A stretch of 64,000 bases of DNA from Pelomonas sp051857475 (lineage in GTDB: Bacteria; Pseudomonadota; Gammaproteobacteria; Burkholderiales; Burkholderiaceae_C): positions 124,001 to 188,000 of the forward strand of contig NZ_JBPZGZ010000007.1 of assembly GCF_051857475.1 (NCBI RefSeq). The letters are read 5' to 3'. The position numbers and the translations under genes were made by a program. Below the pieces are notes generated by a model. It made no database searches. It was not told the origin of the DNA and was given only the letters and a program-made list of their open reading frames with translations. This document shows positions 1 through 8,119 of this stretch, one piece after another. Each line of letters opens with the position of its first letter. The first letter of the stretch is position 1.

Positions 1-1
1 A

Positions 2-400
2 GCCTTCATCGTCGAAGACAGTCCGGTGATCCTTGAGAACCTGATTGCGACGCTCGAGGAGCTGGCTCAGGTGGAAGTGGTCGGATCGGTGGCCGACGAG
101 GCCGGCGCGGTGCGCTGGATGAGCCGGGACCCCGACGCCAACGCTGATCTCTTCATCGTCGACGTCTTTCTGCGTTCCGGCACCGGGCTGGGCGTGCTGC
201 AAGCCGCCCAGCAGCTCGGCATCCGCGCCCGCCGCGTCGTGCTGACCAACTACGCCACCGAGGAAATGCGTCGCCGCTGCGCCAGCCTCGGTGCCGAGCG
301 CGTTTTCGACAAGAGTCGCGAGCTCGACGACCTCATCAGCTATTGCGCAGAACTGGCCGAACATGCCCCATCAGCGCGCCCTGCCGCCGCAGCCAGTTGA
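2..400 (+). CDS. Single-domain response regulator (5' end cut by window)
   Basis: This is a CheY-like receiver whose first few codons lie before the window. The visible protein opens with AFIVEDSPVI, the beta-1 strand and acidic pocket of a receiver. It has the phosphoacceptor region FIVDVFL and the conserved switch Thr/Lys region (VVLTNYA, then VFDKS). It stops shortly after the receiver fold, so there is no HTH output domain. The stop lies 38 bases inside the next gene, a sensor kinase, which indicates translational coupling and a cognate pair. The output is unknown: either a downstream partner is regulated by protein contact or the receiver acts as a phosphate sink. Confidence is high for the fold and low for the role. 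Confidence 0.88.
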   Translation, partial: AFIVEDSPVILENLIATLEELAQVEVVGSVADEAGAVRWMSRDPDANADLFIVDVFLRSGTGLGVLQAAQQLGIRARRVVLTNYATEEMRRRCASLGAERVFDKSRELDDLISYCAELAEHAPSARPAAAAS

Positions 401-1832
401 ACGGCTTGCGGTGCTGCGTCATCTCGATCCCTGGCTGGAAGGTGCCAGCCGCAAACGCGGTCTGGCGGTCGGCTTTGCCGCGTTGGCCGCTGCCGCCGTC
501 ATGGGCGTCAGCGAAGCTGCGTTCTGGGGCGCCGACGAGGCCCTGAATCAATCCCAGGCTCGCCATCAGGCGCGCAACGACGGTCTGCGCCTGCGCGAGC
601 TGTTGACCGATGCCGAGACCGCTCAGCGCGGTTATCTGCTGACGGGTCGCGATGACTATGTTGCGCCCATCCACCTGGCCGAGCAGGAGCTGCCCACGGT
701 GTTGAGCCGGTTGCGCGGTCAGTACGCCAGCTCCGAATGGGAAGCCCTGGTGGCCGACGCGAGCCGGCGCGCCAGCGAAAAACTCTCCGAGATCCAGCTG
801 GTCGTCAAGCTGTACCGCGAAGGCCAGGACACGGCCTGGCATGGCCTGGTCGAATCCGACATCGGCCGCGAGAAGATGCAGGCCGTGCGCGACGCCGTCG
901 CCCAACTCGACCAGCACGAGCTGACCCAGATCGCCACCGAGCGCGACGCCGTGGTGCGCTCGCTGAACTACGGCCGGATCGGCGTGCACGGCCTGACGCT
1001 GATCAGCCTGTTCGGTCTGGCCATCTTCCTGCGCCGCAACGAGGCCCTGCACATGGCCCGTCGCGAACATGCCAAGGAGCTGGCCCAGGAGCGCGACCGC
1101 CTGGACCGCGAGGTGGCCCGCCGCACCGCCGAACTGACCGAGCTGGCCCGCCACCTGCAGACGGTGCGCGAGGACGAGCGCGCCCACCTGGCCCGCGAGC
1201 TGCATGACGAACTCGGCGCCCTGCTGACGGCAGCCAAGCTGGACGTCGCCCGCATCCGCCGCATGACGCGCAACAACGCGCCCGAGATCGACGACCGTCT
1301 CAAGCACATGAGCGAGCTGCTCGATCAGGGCATCGCCCTCAAGCGCCGCATCATCGAGGACCTGCGTCCGTCGGCCTTGTCCAACCTGGGCCTGATCCCG
1401 GCGCTGGAGATCCTGACCCAGGAGTTCGCCCAGCGCTCCGGCCTGCAGCTCAGCCTGGAGCTGATGGAGGCGCCCACCGACGAGGCCGGCCGCCTGGCCA
1501 TGTACCGCCTCGTGCAGGAGGCGCTGACCAATGTGATGCGCCATGCCAAGGCCAAGCAGGTCCGCGTGTCGCTGGCCGAGGCCGAGGGCTGGATACAGCT
1601 GCACATCCGCGACGACGGCCAGGGTTTCAACCCCGAGGCCGTCGGCTCGGGCCATCACGGCCTGCTGGGCATGCGCTACCGCATCGAAAGCCTGGGCGGC
1701 ACGCTGCAACTGCTGTCGGCCCCCGGCCGCGGCACCCTGGTGCTGGCCCGCCTGCCGCTGCGCGACGAGCCCGAACCCGAGCCCGCCCCGGTGACCGCGC
1801 CGGGCGAGCTGGGCGGCTCCAGCCTTTCCTGA
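363..1832 (+). CDS. CHASE3-type sensor histidine kinase, NarL/DesK class
   Basis: This is a membrane sensor kinase of 489 residues that should autophosphorylate and pass phosphate to a response regulator. Two membrane segments (about 33-52 and 209-224) flank a periplasmic helical region of about 150 residues. That region contains ETAQRGYLLTGRDDY, typical of CHASE3 domains. A coiled linker leads to a HisKA_3 dimerisation helix with phospho-acceptor His281 in ARELHDELG. A HATPase domain follows, with DDGQGF and GLLGMRYR. I chose the ATG at 363 because it starts just before the first membrane helix and overlaps the receiver gene by 38 bases. A longer in-frame start upstream is possible. The partner is probably the overlapping receiver protein, although HisKA_3 kinases usually pair with LuxR-type regulators. 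Confidence 0.9.
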   Translation: MPHQRALPPQPVERLAVLRHLDPWLEGASRKRGLAVGFAALAAAAVMGVSEAAFWGADEALNQSQARHQARNDGLRLRELLTDAETAQRGYLLTGRDDYVAPIHLAEQELPTVLSRLRGQYASSEWEALVADASRRASEKLSEIQLVVKLYREGQDTAWHGLVESDIGREKMQAVRDAVAQLDQHELTQIATERDAVVRSLNYGRIGVHGLTLISLFGLAIFLRRNEALHMARREHAKELAQERDRLDREVARRTAELTELARHLQTVREDERAHLARELHDELGALLTAAKLDVARIRRMTRNNAPEIDDRLKHMSELLDQGIALKRRIIEDLRPSALSNLGLIPALEILTQEFAQRSGLQLSLELMEAPTDEAGRLAMYRLVQEALTNVMRHAKAKQVRVSLAEAEGWIQLHIRDDGQGFNPEAVGSGHHGLLGMRYRIESLGGTLQLLSAPGRGTLVLARLPLRDEPEPEPAPVTAPGELGGSSLS

Positions 1833-1952
1833 AGTCCTACAGGCCAAGCCTGCGGGGACCGACAGGGCGGCCAGGGTTGCCCGACCAAACTGCTGTCAGG
1901 GCGCCTCGTCGAAAAGAGCGTGGCGACCCGCTTCTGACACCGGAGGGTCTCC

Positions 1953-2351
1953 ATGCAATTCCCGCGCTCCACGCATGTCGAGCATTTGATGTCGAGAGAT
2001 GCCGATGCGATTTCACCGCCCCTGCACAGCCGCCGCTTCCACGCGGCCGCCATGCTGGTCGCCGTTGCGGCCCTGGCCGCGAGCGCCGGCCTGGACATGG
2101 TCGATGATCCGCGCCCGCTGGACGTCCAGTTGACGGCGTCGATGCACAAGGCGGCTGAGACCCTGCGCGGCTGGCAGGATCTGCTGTCGCGCGGCTTGCA
2201 GGTGTCGCTGCGCGCTGTCGCGGACGGACGCGAAGCCGCAGCGCCTGCGGCGTCCGCGCCCGCCGACGAGACCGTGCTGGCTCTGGACGCCAGCCGCGAT
2301 CAGCCCGTCCGCGCCGACGTCGCGCCGCGCCAGCTCCAGCCCACGCGATAG
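1953..2351 (+). CDS. Small membrane-anchored hypothetical protein
   Basis: This is a 132-residue protein that I do not recognise. A good ribosome site (GGAGGG, about six bases before the ATG) supports the start. Residues 29-48 form one hydrophobic helix (HAAAMLVAVAALAASAG), so it is probably anchored with the rest outside the cytoplasm. The remainder is Ala- and Arg-rich and contains no Cys. It lies alone between the sensor kinase and the convergent c-di-GMP enzyme gene, with 3 bp to the latter. Codon choice resembles the neighbours. It could be a real lineage-specific gene or a chance open frame. Confidence 0.5.
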   Translation: MQFPRSTHVEHLMSRDADAISPPLHSRRFHAAAMLVAVAALAASAGLDMVDDPRPLDVQLTASMHKAAETLRGWQDLLSRGLQVSLRAVADGREAAAPAASAPADETVLALDASRDQPVRADVAPRQLQPTR

Positions 2352-2354
2352 GCC

Positions 2355-4910
2355 TCAGGCCGGCATCGCGTCTTCGGTCATCGCCAGCAGGTCGGCGAGC
2401 GGCTGGGGCCGGTGCAGCAGAAAGCCCTGCACTTCACCGACGCCCATCCGCACCAGTTCCAGCAGCACCTCGGGCGTCTCCACGCACTCCGCCACCGTCG
2501 TCAGGCCCAGGGTCTGGGCCACGTCGACAAAGCTACGCACGGCCACCTGGTCGAGCGGGTCGGTCAGCAACGCGCGCACGAACTGGCCGTCGATCTTCAA
2601 CAGGTCCACCGGCAGCGCCTTCAGATAGCTGTACGAGGAGGCGCCGGCGCCAAAGTCGTCCAGCGCGATACGCGCGCCCAGGGCCCGCATCTGCTGGATG
2701 AAGCGGACCGCCTCGCCGAGCTGGGTGATGACGGCCGTCTCGGTGATCTCCAGGCACAGCGACCTGGCGCGCACCGGCCCCAGTTCCGTCAGCAGGGCAC
2801 GCGCCTCCTGGTGGTAGGCCGCATCCTGCAACGTCAAGGCCGACACATTGATGGACAGGGCCGCAAAGCGCGGTTCGCCTTCGCGCTTGAGCAGGGCGAC
2901 GGCCTGGCGCAGCACCCAGCGATCCAGGCGCGGCGCGAAATGGAAGCGTTCGGCGGCCGGCATGAAGGCGCCCGGCATCACGCGGCTGCCGTCGCGCTCG
3001 CGCAGGCGCACCAGCAACTCGCCGCGCAGCCCGCCATCGTCCTCGCCCTGGGCCGGCATGACGCGCTGCAGGTCGAGCTCGAAACGGTCTTCGTCCAGGG
3101 CCTGCTGCAGCCGCGTGGCCCAGCGGTGCTCGCTCTGGTGCGCGCGCAGCGTGGCATCGTCGGGCGCCCAGACCTGCACGCGGTTGCGCCCTTGCTCCTT
3201 GGCGATCATGCAGCAGGCATCGGCCTCGCGCATGGCCGCGTCGGCATCGGGCCAGCGGCCGTCCAGCGGTGCCACACCGATGCTGGTGCCGATGCGAAAG
3301 CGCTGCTCGCCATGCACATAGCGGTACTGGTCCATGGCGTCGCAGAGTTTCTGCGCCACATGCAGAGCCTCGTCGAGCGAACAGTTCTCCAGGATGGCGG
3401 CGAACTCGTCGCCGCCCAGGCGCGCCACCGTGTCGCGGCCGCGCACGCCGGCTTCCAGGCGCCGTGCCACCTCGCGCAGCACCTCATCGCCGGCGGCGTG
3501 GCCACAGTGATCATTGACAAGCTTGAAGCGGTCCAGGTCGAAGGCCAGCAGCGCATGGTGACTGTCGTCGCGCTTGGCCCGCTCCAGCGTGCGCGCCAGG
3601 CGCTGGCCGAACTCGACGCGGTTGACCAGGCCGGTCAGGCCGTCATGGCTGGCGCGCCAGCGGATCTCGTCGAACTGGCGGCGCTGCTGGGTCACGTCGC
3701 GGAAGACCAGGACGGCGCCGAGGACGCGGCCTTCGGCATCGCGGATGGGCGCCACCGAATCGTCCACGGCGCGCAGCTCGCCATCGCGGCTCAGCAGCAT
3801 GGCACCCGCAGGCAGGCGGGTCGGCCGGCCGGTGGCGAGGCAGCGCTGAACCGGGTCACCCAGGGGCTCGCCGCTCTCCTCGCGCTGGGGCAGGAAGACG
3901 AGGCTGGACGGCTGGCCACGCGCCTCGACGGCGGACCAACCCGTCAGGCGTTGCGCCACGGGGTTGAGCCAGGTCACACGGCCCAGGGCATCGGTGGTCA
4001 GCACGGCGTCGGCGATCGACTGCAACGTCACTTCCAACAGCTCGTGCTGCTCCTGCAACTGCTGCTGCAGGCGCCGCGCCTCGCTGACATCCCAGCAGAC
4101 GCCGGACAGGCGCAGCGGCCGGCCGGCGGCGTCGCGCAGCACACGGCCGGAGCTGCGCAACACATGGATGCTGCCGTCGGGCCAGCAGACGCGCCATTCG
4201 CCATCGAGCTGAGGCTGATCGTGCAGCGCGGCGCGCACCGCCTGCGCGGCCGGGCGGCGGTCCTGCGGATGCAGGCGGCGGCGCCAGCGCGCGAGGCTGA
4301 TCTGCCCCTGCCGCGGCTCGCCGTGCAGCTTCCACATCGTGTCGTCCCAGGCCAGTTCGCCATGGCGAGCGGCCTGCAGGTCCAGGCTCCAGACGCCGAT
4401 GCCGCCGCTGTGCGTGGCCAGGGCCAGGCGCTCCAGCGTGCGCTCCAGCTCGGCGCGCACCTCGGCGGGTTCGCTGACGTCCAGCATGACGACGCCGACG
4501 CGCCGGCCCGTCTCGTCCTCGTCGTGGCGGCCGACGACGCGCAGCACACGGCGCCCGTTGGGCCCGGTGTCGCAAGGCAGTTCGACATCCCAACCCTCGC
4601 CATCCAGGGTGGCCCGCTGCAGCGCAGCGTCCAGCATGGCCGCACCGTCGGGACCGAAGCGCTGCAACAGGGCCGCCAGCGTCGGCACCTGCCCGCGGGG
4701 CAGGCCCAGCAATTCGCAGGCGGAGTCGGACAGCGTCAATCTCTCGATATCGGCCTGCCATTCCCAGGCACCGACACCGGCCAGGCGGCTGCAGCGCTCC
4801 AGGAAACGTGCGTTCTGCGCCAGTGCCAGCTGCGCGGCGGAGACGGAGGCGGCCAGCCCGGCCTGCCGTGCCTCGTCCGCGGGCCCACCCGACTGCTGGG
4901 ATTCGCTCAT
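2355..4910 (-). CDS. PAS-GGDEF-EAL cyclic-di-GMP enzyme
   Basis: This 851-residue protein is predicted to make and/or degrade c-di-GMP. Three PAS-like domains (roughly 25-150, 155-280 and 295-415) end in PAC signatures such as VFRDVTQ. A GGDEF domain follows with an intact GGDEF at about 498. An RxxD inhibitory site (RGRD) lies five residues before it, so cyclase activity with product inhibition is expected. The EAL domain has ELLVRLR in place of the literal EAL. It keeps the Asn (SINVSAL), EITE, DDFG, KIDG and VQGFLL residues used for metal binding and catalysis, so phosphodiesterase activity is plausible. There is no membrane segment, so it is cytoplasmic. The ATG at 4910 has GGAG upstream and begins just before the first PAS; the open frame continues upstream to 5090. 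Confidence 0.92.
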   Translation of the reverse strand: MSESQQSGGPADEARQAGLAASVSAAQLALAQNARFLERCSRLAGVGAWEWQADIERLTLSDSACELLGLPRGQVPTLAALLQRFGPDGAAMLDAALQRATLDGEGWDVELPCDTGPNGRRVLRVVGRHDEDETGRRVGVVMLDVSEPAEVRAELERTLERLALATHSGGIGVWSLDLQAARHGELAWDDTMWKLHGEPRQGQISLARWRRRLHPQDRRPAAQAVRAALHDQPQLDGEWRVCWPDGSIHVLRSSGRVLRDAAGRPLRLSGVCWDVSEARRLQQQLQEQHELLEVTLQSIADAVLTTDALGRVTWLNPVAQRLTGWSAVEARGQPSSLVFLPQREESGEPLGDPVQRCLATGRPTRLPAGAMLLSRDGELRAVDDSVAPIRDAEGRVLGAVLVFRDVTQQRRQFDEIRWRASHDGLTGLVNRVEFGQRLARTLERAKRDDSHHALLAFDLDRFKLVNDHCGHAAGDEVLREVARRLEAGVRGRDTVARLGGDEFAAILENCSLDEALHVAQKLCDAMDQYRYVHGEQRFRIGTSIGVAPLDGRWPDADAAMREADACCMIAKEQGRNRVQVWAPDDATLRAHQSEHRWATRLQQALDEDRFELDLQRVMPAQGEDDGGLRGELLVRLRERDGSRVMPGAFMPAAERFHFAPRLDRWVLRQAVALLKREGEPRFAALSINVSALTLQDAAYHQEARALLTELGPVRARSLCLEITETAVITQLGEAVRFIQQMRALGARIALDDFGAGASSYSYLKALPVDLLKIDGQFVRALLTDPLDQVAVRSFVDVAQTLGLTTVAECVETPEVLLELVRMGVGEVQGFLLHRPQPLADLLAMTEDAMPA

Positions 4911-4987
4911 CGATGCTGGCTCCGACTTCAAGACATGCAAGCTTCGATCCCGACGCCCCGCGCAGGCGTCGGCAGGGCGGGCAGGAT

Positions 4988-5036
4988 CTTGTAGGACGAG
5001 ACCGCATTCGGGCGCCCTTTCCGCCTGTCCTACAAG
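4988..5036. repeat. Intergenic dyad CTTGTAGGAC ... GTCCTACAAG
   Basis: A perfect 10-bp inverted repeat occupies 4988-4997 and 5027-5036, with a 29-bp spacer. It lies between the divergent c-di-GMP enzyme gene (start 4910) and the His-rich protein gene (start 5123). A related dyad with a TAGGA/TCCTA core lies in another divergent region at 15336-15378. Another GTCCTACA arm occurs without a partner at about 1835. It could be a regulator site or a dispersed palindromic element. Confidence 0.6.
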
Positions 5037-5122
5037 CCGGACGCGGCCGGGCTGACAACCCGGCATCTGCGGGCAGCGTTCCACTGGCACTGCGGCAACG
5101 CCGCATTCCCCAGGAGAGCCTC

Positions 5123-5572
5123 ATGAACACCCGCCGCCAAACCCTGAACCGCTGGATCGCGCCGGCCCTGCTGGGCCTGGCCGCCGTGACCGCCCTGCCC
5201 TCGGCTCAGGCTGCCGACGTCGGCGTTTCGATTGGTTTCAGCCAACCCGGCGTCTATGGCCGCGTCGACATCGGCCGCTATCCCCAGCCGGTCCTGGTCG
5301 CGCCGCAGCCGGTCTTCGTCGGCCGCCCGGTCTACCGCGCCCAGCCGGTCTATCTGTGGGTGCCGCCCGAACATCGCCGCGACTGGCGCCGCCACTGCTA
5401 CCACTACGGTGCCTGCGGTGCCCCCGTCTATTTCGTCGAGGACGGCTGGTACCGCCAGAACGTCATCGTGCACCGCGAGCGCGACTGGCGCCGCGACGAC
5501 TGGCACCACGATCACGGCCGCGGGCATGGTCACGGGCATGACCACGGGCATGGGCACGGCCACCGCGACTGA
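5123..5572 (+). CDS. Secreted His-rich hypothetical protein
   Basis: This is a 149-residue exported protein. A signal peptide (about 1-34, with cleavage expected after SAQA) is followed by a Pro/Val/Tyr-rich stretch with repeated QPV segments. A Trp/Arg/Tyr-rich middle follows. The tail from about 131 is built of alternating His and Gly, with several HGHGH runs. Such a tail can bind Ni, Zn or Cu in the periplasm, but metal binding is inferred only from composition. The ATG at 5123 has CAGGAG eight bases upstream. Proteins of this shape are common, unnamed hypotheticals in Burkholderiales. No neighbouring metal transporter supports a specific metal role. Confidence 0.8.
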   Translation: MNTRRQTLNRWIAPALLGLAAVTALPSAQAADVGVSIGFSQPGVYGRVDIGRYPQPVLVAPQPVFVGRPVYRAQPVYLWVPPEHRRDWRRHCYHYGACGAPVYFVEDGWYRQNVIVHRERDWRRDDWHHDHGRGHGHGHDHGHGHGHRD

Positions 5573-5690
5573 TCGCCGATAGCCGGCAAAAGGCCGCGCC
5601 GGCCCCGCAGTTCCGGCCACCACTCACGGGCCTCGCGGCCTAAAGTCGGGTCAACCCTGACCGTTGTGCCGCGCCCCGCGGCTGGCCCGG

Positions 5691-7940
5691 ATGCTTGACG
5701 CTGCCCCCTCCTCTTCTCTGCTTCCGCCCCTGACCCGGCCGCCAACCCCGCGCCGGTTGTCGGCCTGCGCCTGGACCACCTGGCCCCTGGCTCTGGCCCT
5801 GGCCGCCTGTGGCGGCGGTGGCGGTTCCGCCGCCAGCGACACCACCAGCCCGCCGCCGCCCGCCGCGACGCCCAGCCCGCTGCCCATGCCGGTACCGGTG
5901 CCGACGCCCAGCCCCGCCCCTTCTCCAAGCCCCGCGCCCAGCCCTTCGCCGGCACCGAGCCCGGCCCCCGGCCCCAGTCCCGCCCCGAGCCCCGCTCCGA
6001 GTCCTGCGCCCGGTCCTTCGCCGGCGCCGGCTCCTTCTCCGGCACCGGCGCCCACGCCGACGCCGCCCCCTCCGCCGCCACCGCCGCCACCGCCCGTGTC
6101 CGGCATCGTCGCCAGCGGCCTGGCCCTGAACGCCGGTGCCAAGGTCAGGGTGCTGGACGCCACCGGCAAGGTCATCGCCAGCGACAAGGTGGTCACCGTC
6201 GCGACGGGTGCCTATGGGCCCATCACGCTGAGCGGGCCCGGCCCCTTCCGTGTCGAGGCCTGCGGCAGCGTCGGCGACCGGCCGGTCTGCGTCTGGGGTG
6301 CGACCAACAACGGCGGCACCCTGAATCTGACGCCGCTGACCAGCGCTGTCACCGTGCTGGCCAGCGGCCAGCCGCCCGAGACCCTGATGACGGGTGCCGC
6401 CCAGGGCCTGACCGACGCGGCGCTGGCCACCGCCCAGACGCAGCTGCGCACCGCCCTCGCGCCGGCGCTGACCGACGCCGGGCTGGCCGCTGATTTCGAC
6501 CTGCTGGCCGGCGCGCTGACGCCCGGCGCGCACACCGGCTACGACCGCCTGCTCGACAGTGTCGCCGTCGGCCTGGGCAACGACAGCAAGGCCTATGTGA
6601 CGCTGACGTCACGCCTCGGCACGGGCGTGGCCTATCTCGAGGCCGGCACGACCCAGGGCAGCCTGGGCCTCGACGCCGCGGCCAGCGGTGTGGACCTGAC
6701 CGGGTTGGACGCGCTGTTTGCCAAGCTGGTCACGGCCACGGCCAACATCGACAACTGCCAAAGCAAGACCATCGGCCTGGAGACCATCTTCGATGCCAGC
6801 GCCCGGTCCAGCGTTGACGCGAATTCCGCACCCTTCACCGGGCCCAAGGACGCGGCCCAGCTGGTCTGCCTGCGCATGAACGGCATCCTGGGCGAAGGCG
6901 AAAAGATGTTCGGCGGCAAGCTGCTGCCCTCCCTGCTAGGCCGCTGCGATTTCGGTGCGGGCGACCCGCTGTGCCGCGTCAGCTTCGTCTACCAGAACAC
7001 CTCAGGTTTCCAGCGCCGACTCGGGCTGGAGCAGGCCGCGGTGAAGCGTCCTTCGGGCTGGACCTTCCTCGGCAACCGCCTGGAGGTGCAGGCCACGGCC
7101 GCCGCTCGCCTGGTGCTGACACGCCGCGTCGACAGCGCGGCACCGGACAGCCTGGCGCGCTATCTCGACATCAGCATTCCCACCATCACCGCCACGGGCG
7201 GCGGCGTGCTGCAGTGCGCCCGCGTCAGCCAGAAGGACACCAGCGGAGCCGATGTGCCGCTGGCCTTGTTCAAGAAGGCGGGCAATGGCAGTTTCCTGAG
7301 CCTGTGGAGCGTCAGCAGCAGCGACGCGACTCCCAGCCTGGACCCGGCCAGCGGTGCCACGCGCGGCAACAACATCGTCAGCCTGCCGGTGCCCGCGGGT
7401 GCCGCCGGCGATGCCGTGGCGCGCAATTTCGTCCGCGCCGGCCATGGCCTGAAGATCGAGCTGTTCAAGGACGCCACCTGCGCCACGCCCCTCGGCGGCC
7501 TGGACGGCGACAGCATCGCCGTCGAGCTGGCCGGCCAGCTGCCCATCACGGCCGCCGGCCAGAGCGGCCAGCCCTGGCCGGTGCTGGACACCAAGGCCGT
7601 CAACGACCTGACCGGCCTGAAGGGCGCCGTCAACGCCAGCGTCAAATACGGCCCGACCTGGGCCCTGCGCGGCGGCCTGCTGCCGGACCGCATCCAGCTC
7701 TGCACCGACGTGGCCTGCGCCAGCAAGCTCGCCGAGCTGGAACTGGGTGTCGTCACCAAGGAAGGCACCACCAAGGGCGCCTTCCCGACGGCCGCCAGCC
7801 TGAGCGCCACCGTGGGCAACACCGCCGTCAGTGCCAACAGCTACAAGCTGCTGCGCATCACCGGCCGCATGCCCGACGGGCTGGTGCTGCAGCTGGACAG
7901 CCAGTCCTGCTCGGCGCAGACCTCCGGCCTGCCCTGCTAG
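5691..7940 (+). CDS. Large proline-rich lipoprotein of unknown function
   Basis: This protein of 749 residues has a lipoprotein signal (LALALAAC, modified Cys40), so it is expected on the outer membrane or cell surface. A Gly-rich linker follows, then about 85 residues of Pro/Ala/Ser repeats (PSPAP units, ending in a run of prolines). This would act as an extended tether. The remainder starts with VSGIVASG and ALNAGAKVRVLDATGKV, resembling the beginning of a carboxypeptidase-regulatory-like beta-sandwich. Beyond that I recognise no catalytic motif. The ATG at 5691 was chosen; an in-frame GTG at 5664 is an alternative. The next gene, a DUF1800 lipoprotein, follows after 179 bp on the same strand. 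Confidence 0.82.
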   Translation: MLDAAPSSSLLPPLTRPPTPRRLSACAWTTWPLALALAACGGGGGSAASDTTSPPPPAATPSPLPMPVPVPTPSPAPSPSPAPSPSPAPSPAPGPSPAPSPAPSPAPGPSPAPAPSPAPAPTPTPPPPPPPPPPPVSGIVASGLALNAGAKVRVLDATGKVIASDKVVTVATGAYGPITLSGPGPFRVEACGSVGDRPVCVWGATNNGGTLNLTPLTSAVTVLASGQPPETLMTGAAQGLTDAALATAQTQLRTALAPALTDAGLAADFDLLAGALTPGAHTGYDRLLDSVAVGLGNDSKAYVTLTSRLGTGVAYLEAGTTQGSLGLDAAASGVDLTGLDALFAKLVTATANIDNCQSKTIGLETIFDASARSSVDANSAPFTGPKDAAQLVCLRMNGILGEGEKMFGGKLLPSLLGRCDFGAGDPLCRVSFVYQNTSGFQRRLGLEQAAVKRPSGWTFLGNRLEVQATAAARLVLTRRVDSAAPDSLARYLDISIPTITATGGGVLQCARVSQKDTSGADVPLALFKKAGNGSFLSLWSVSSSDATPSLDPASGATRGNNIVSLPVPAGAAGDAVARNFVRAGHGLKIELFKDATCATPLGGLDGDSIAVELAGQLPITAAGQSGQPWPVLDTKAVNDLTGLKGAVNASVKYGPTWALRGGLLPDRIQLCTDVACASKLAELELGVVTKEGTTKGAFPTAASLSATVGNTAVSANSYKLLRITGRMPDGLVLQLDSQSCSAQTSGLPC

Positions 7941-8119
7941 TGCGGCAACGGTAGCGCTTGCGGCCGCCGTTGGCGGAGCGTGCAAATGTCACGCCACAGC
8001 GAAATTCAAGGCGACGCTTGTTGCTGTCCGTAAAGCAGACGTGTCGCTGGCAACCTGGCGTTACGGCGACCGCCATCGCCTCGCCACACTGCGCGGCCAT
8101 CACCTTGCGCCGCCCTGCC

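Noticed and set aside
2412..4994. 860-codon plus-strand open frame opposite the GGDEF-EAL gene
   Set aside because: The minus-strand product has intact catalytic motifs. The plus frame is low-complexity Gln/His/Arg/Ala sequence without a domain or ribosome site.
5830..6110. Repetitive CCSAGCCCC-type DNA as a mobile or VNTR repeat
   Set aside because: It is in frame within a lipoprotein gene and codes for a Pro/Ala/Ser tether, so coding low complexity explains it.
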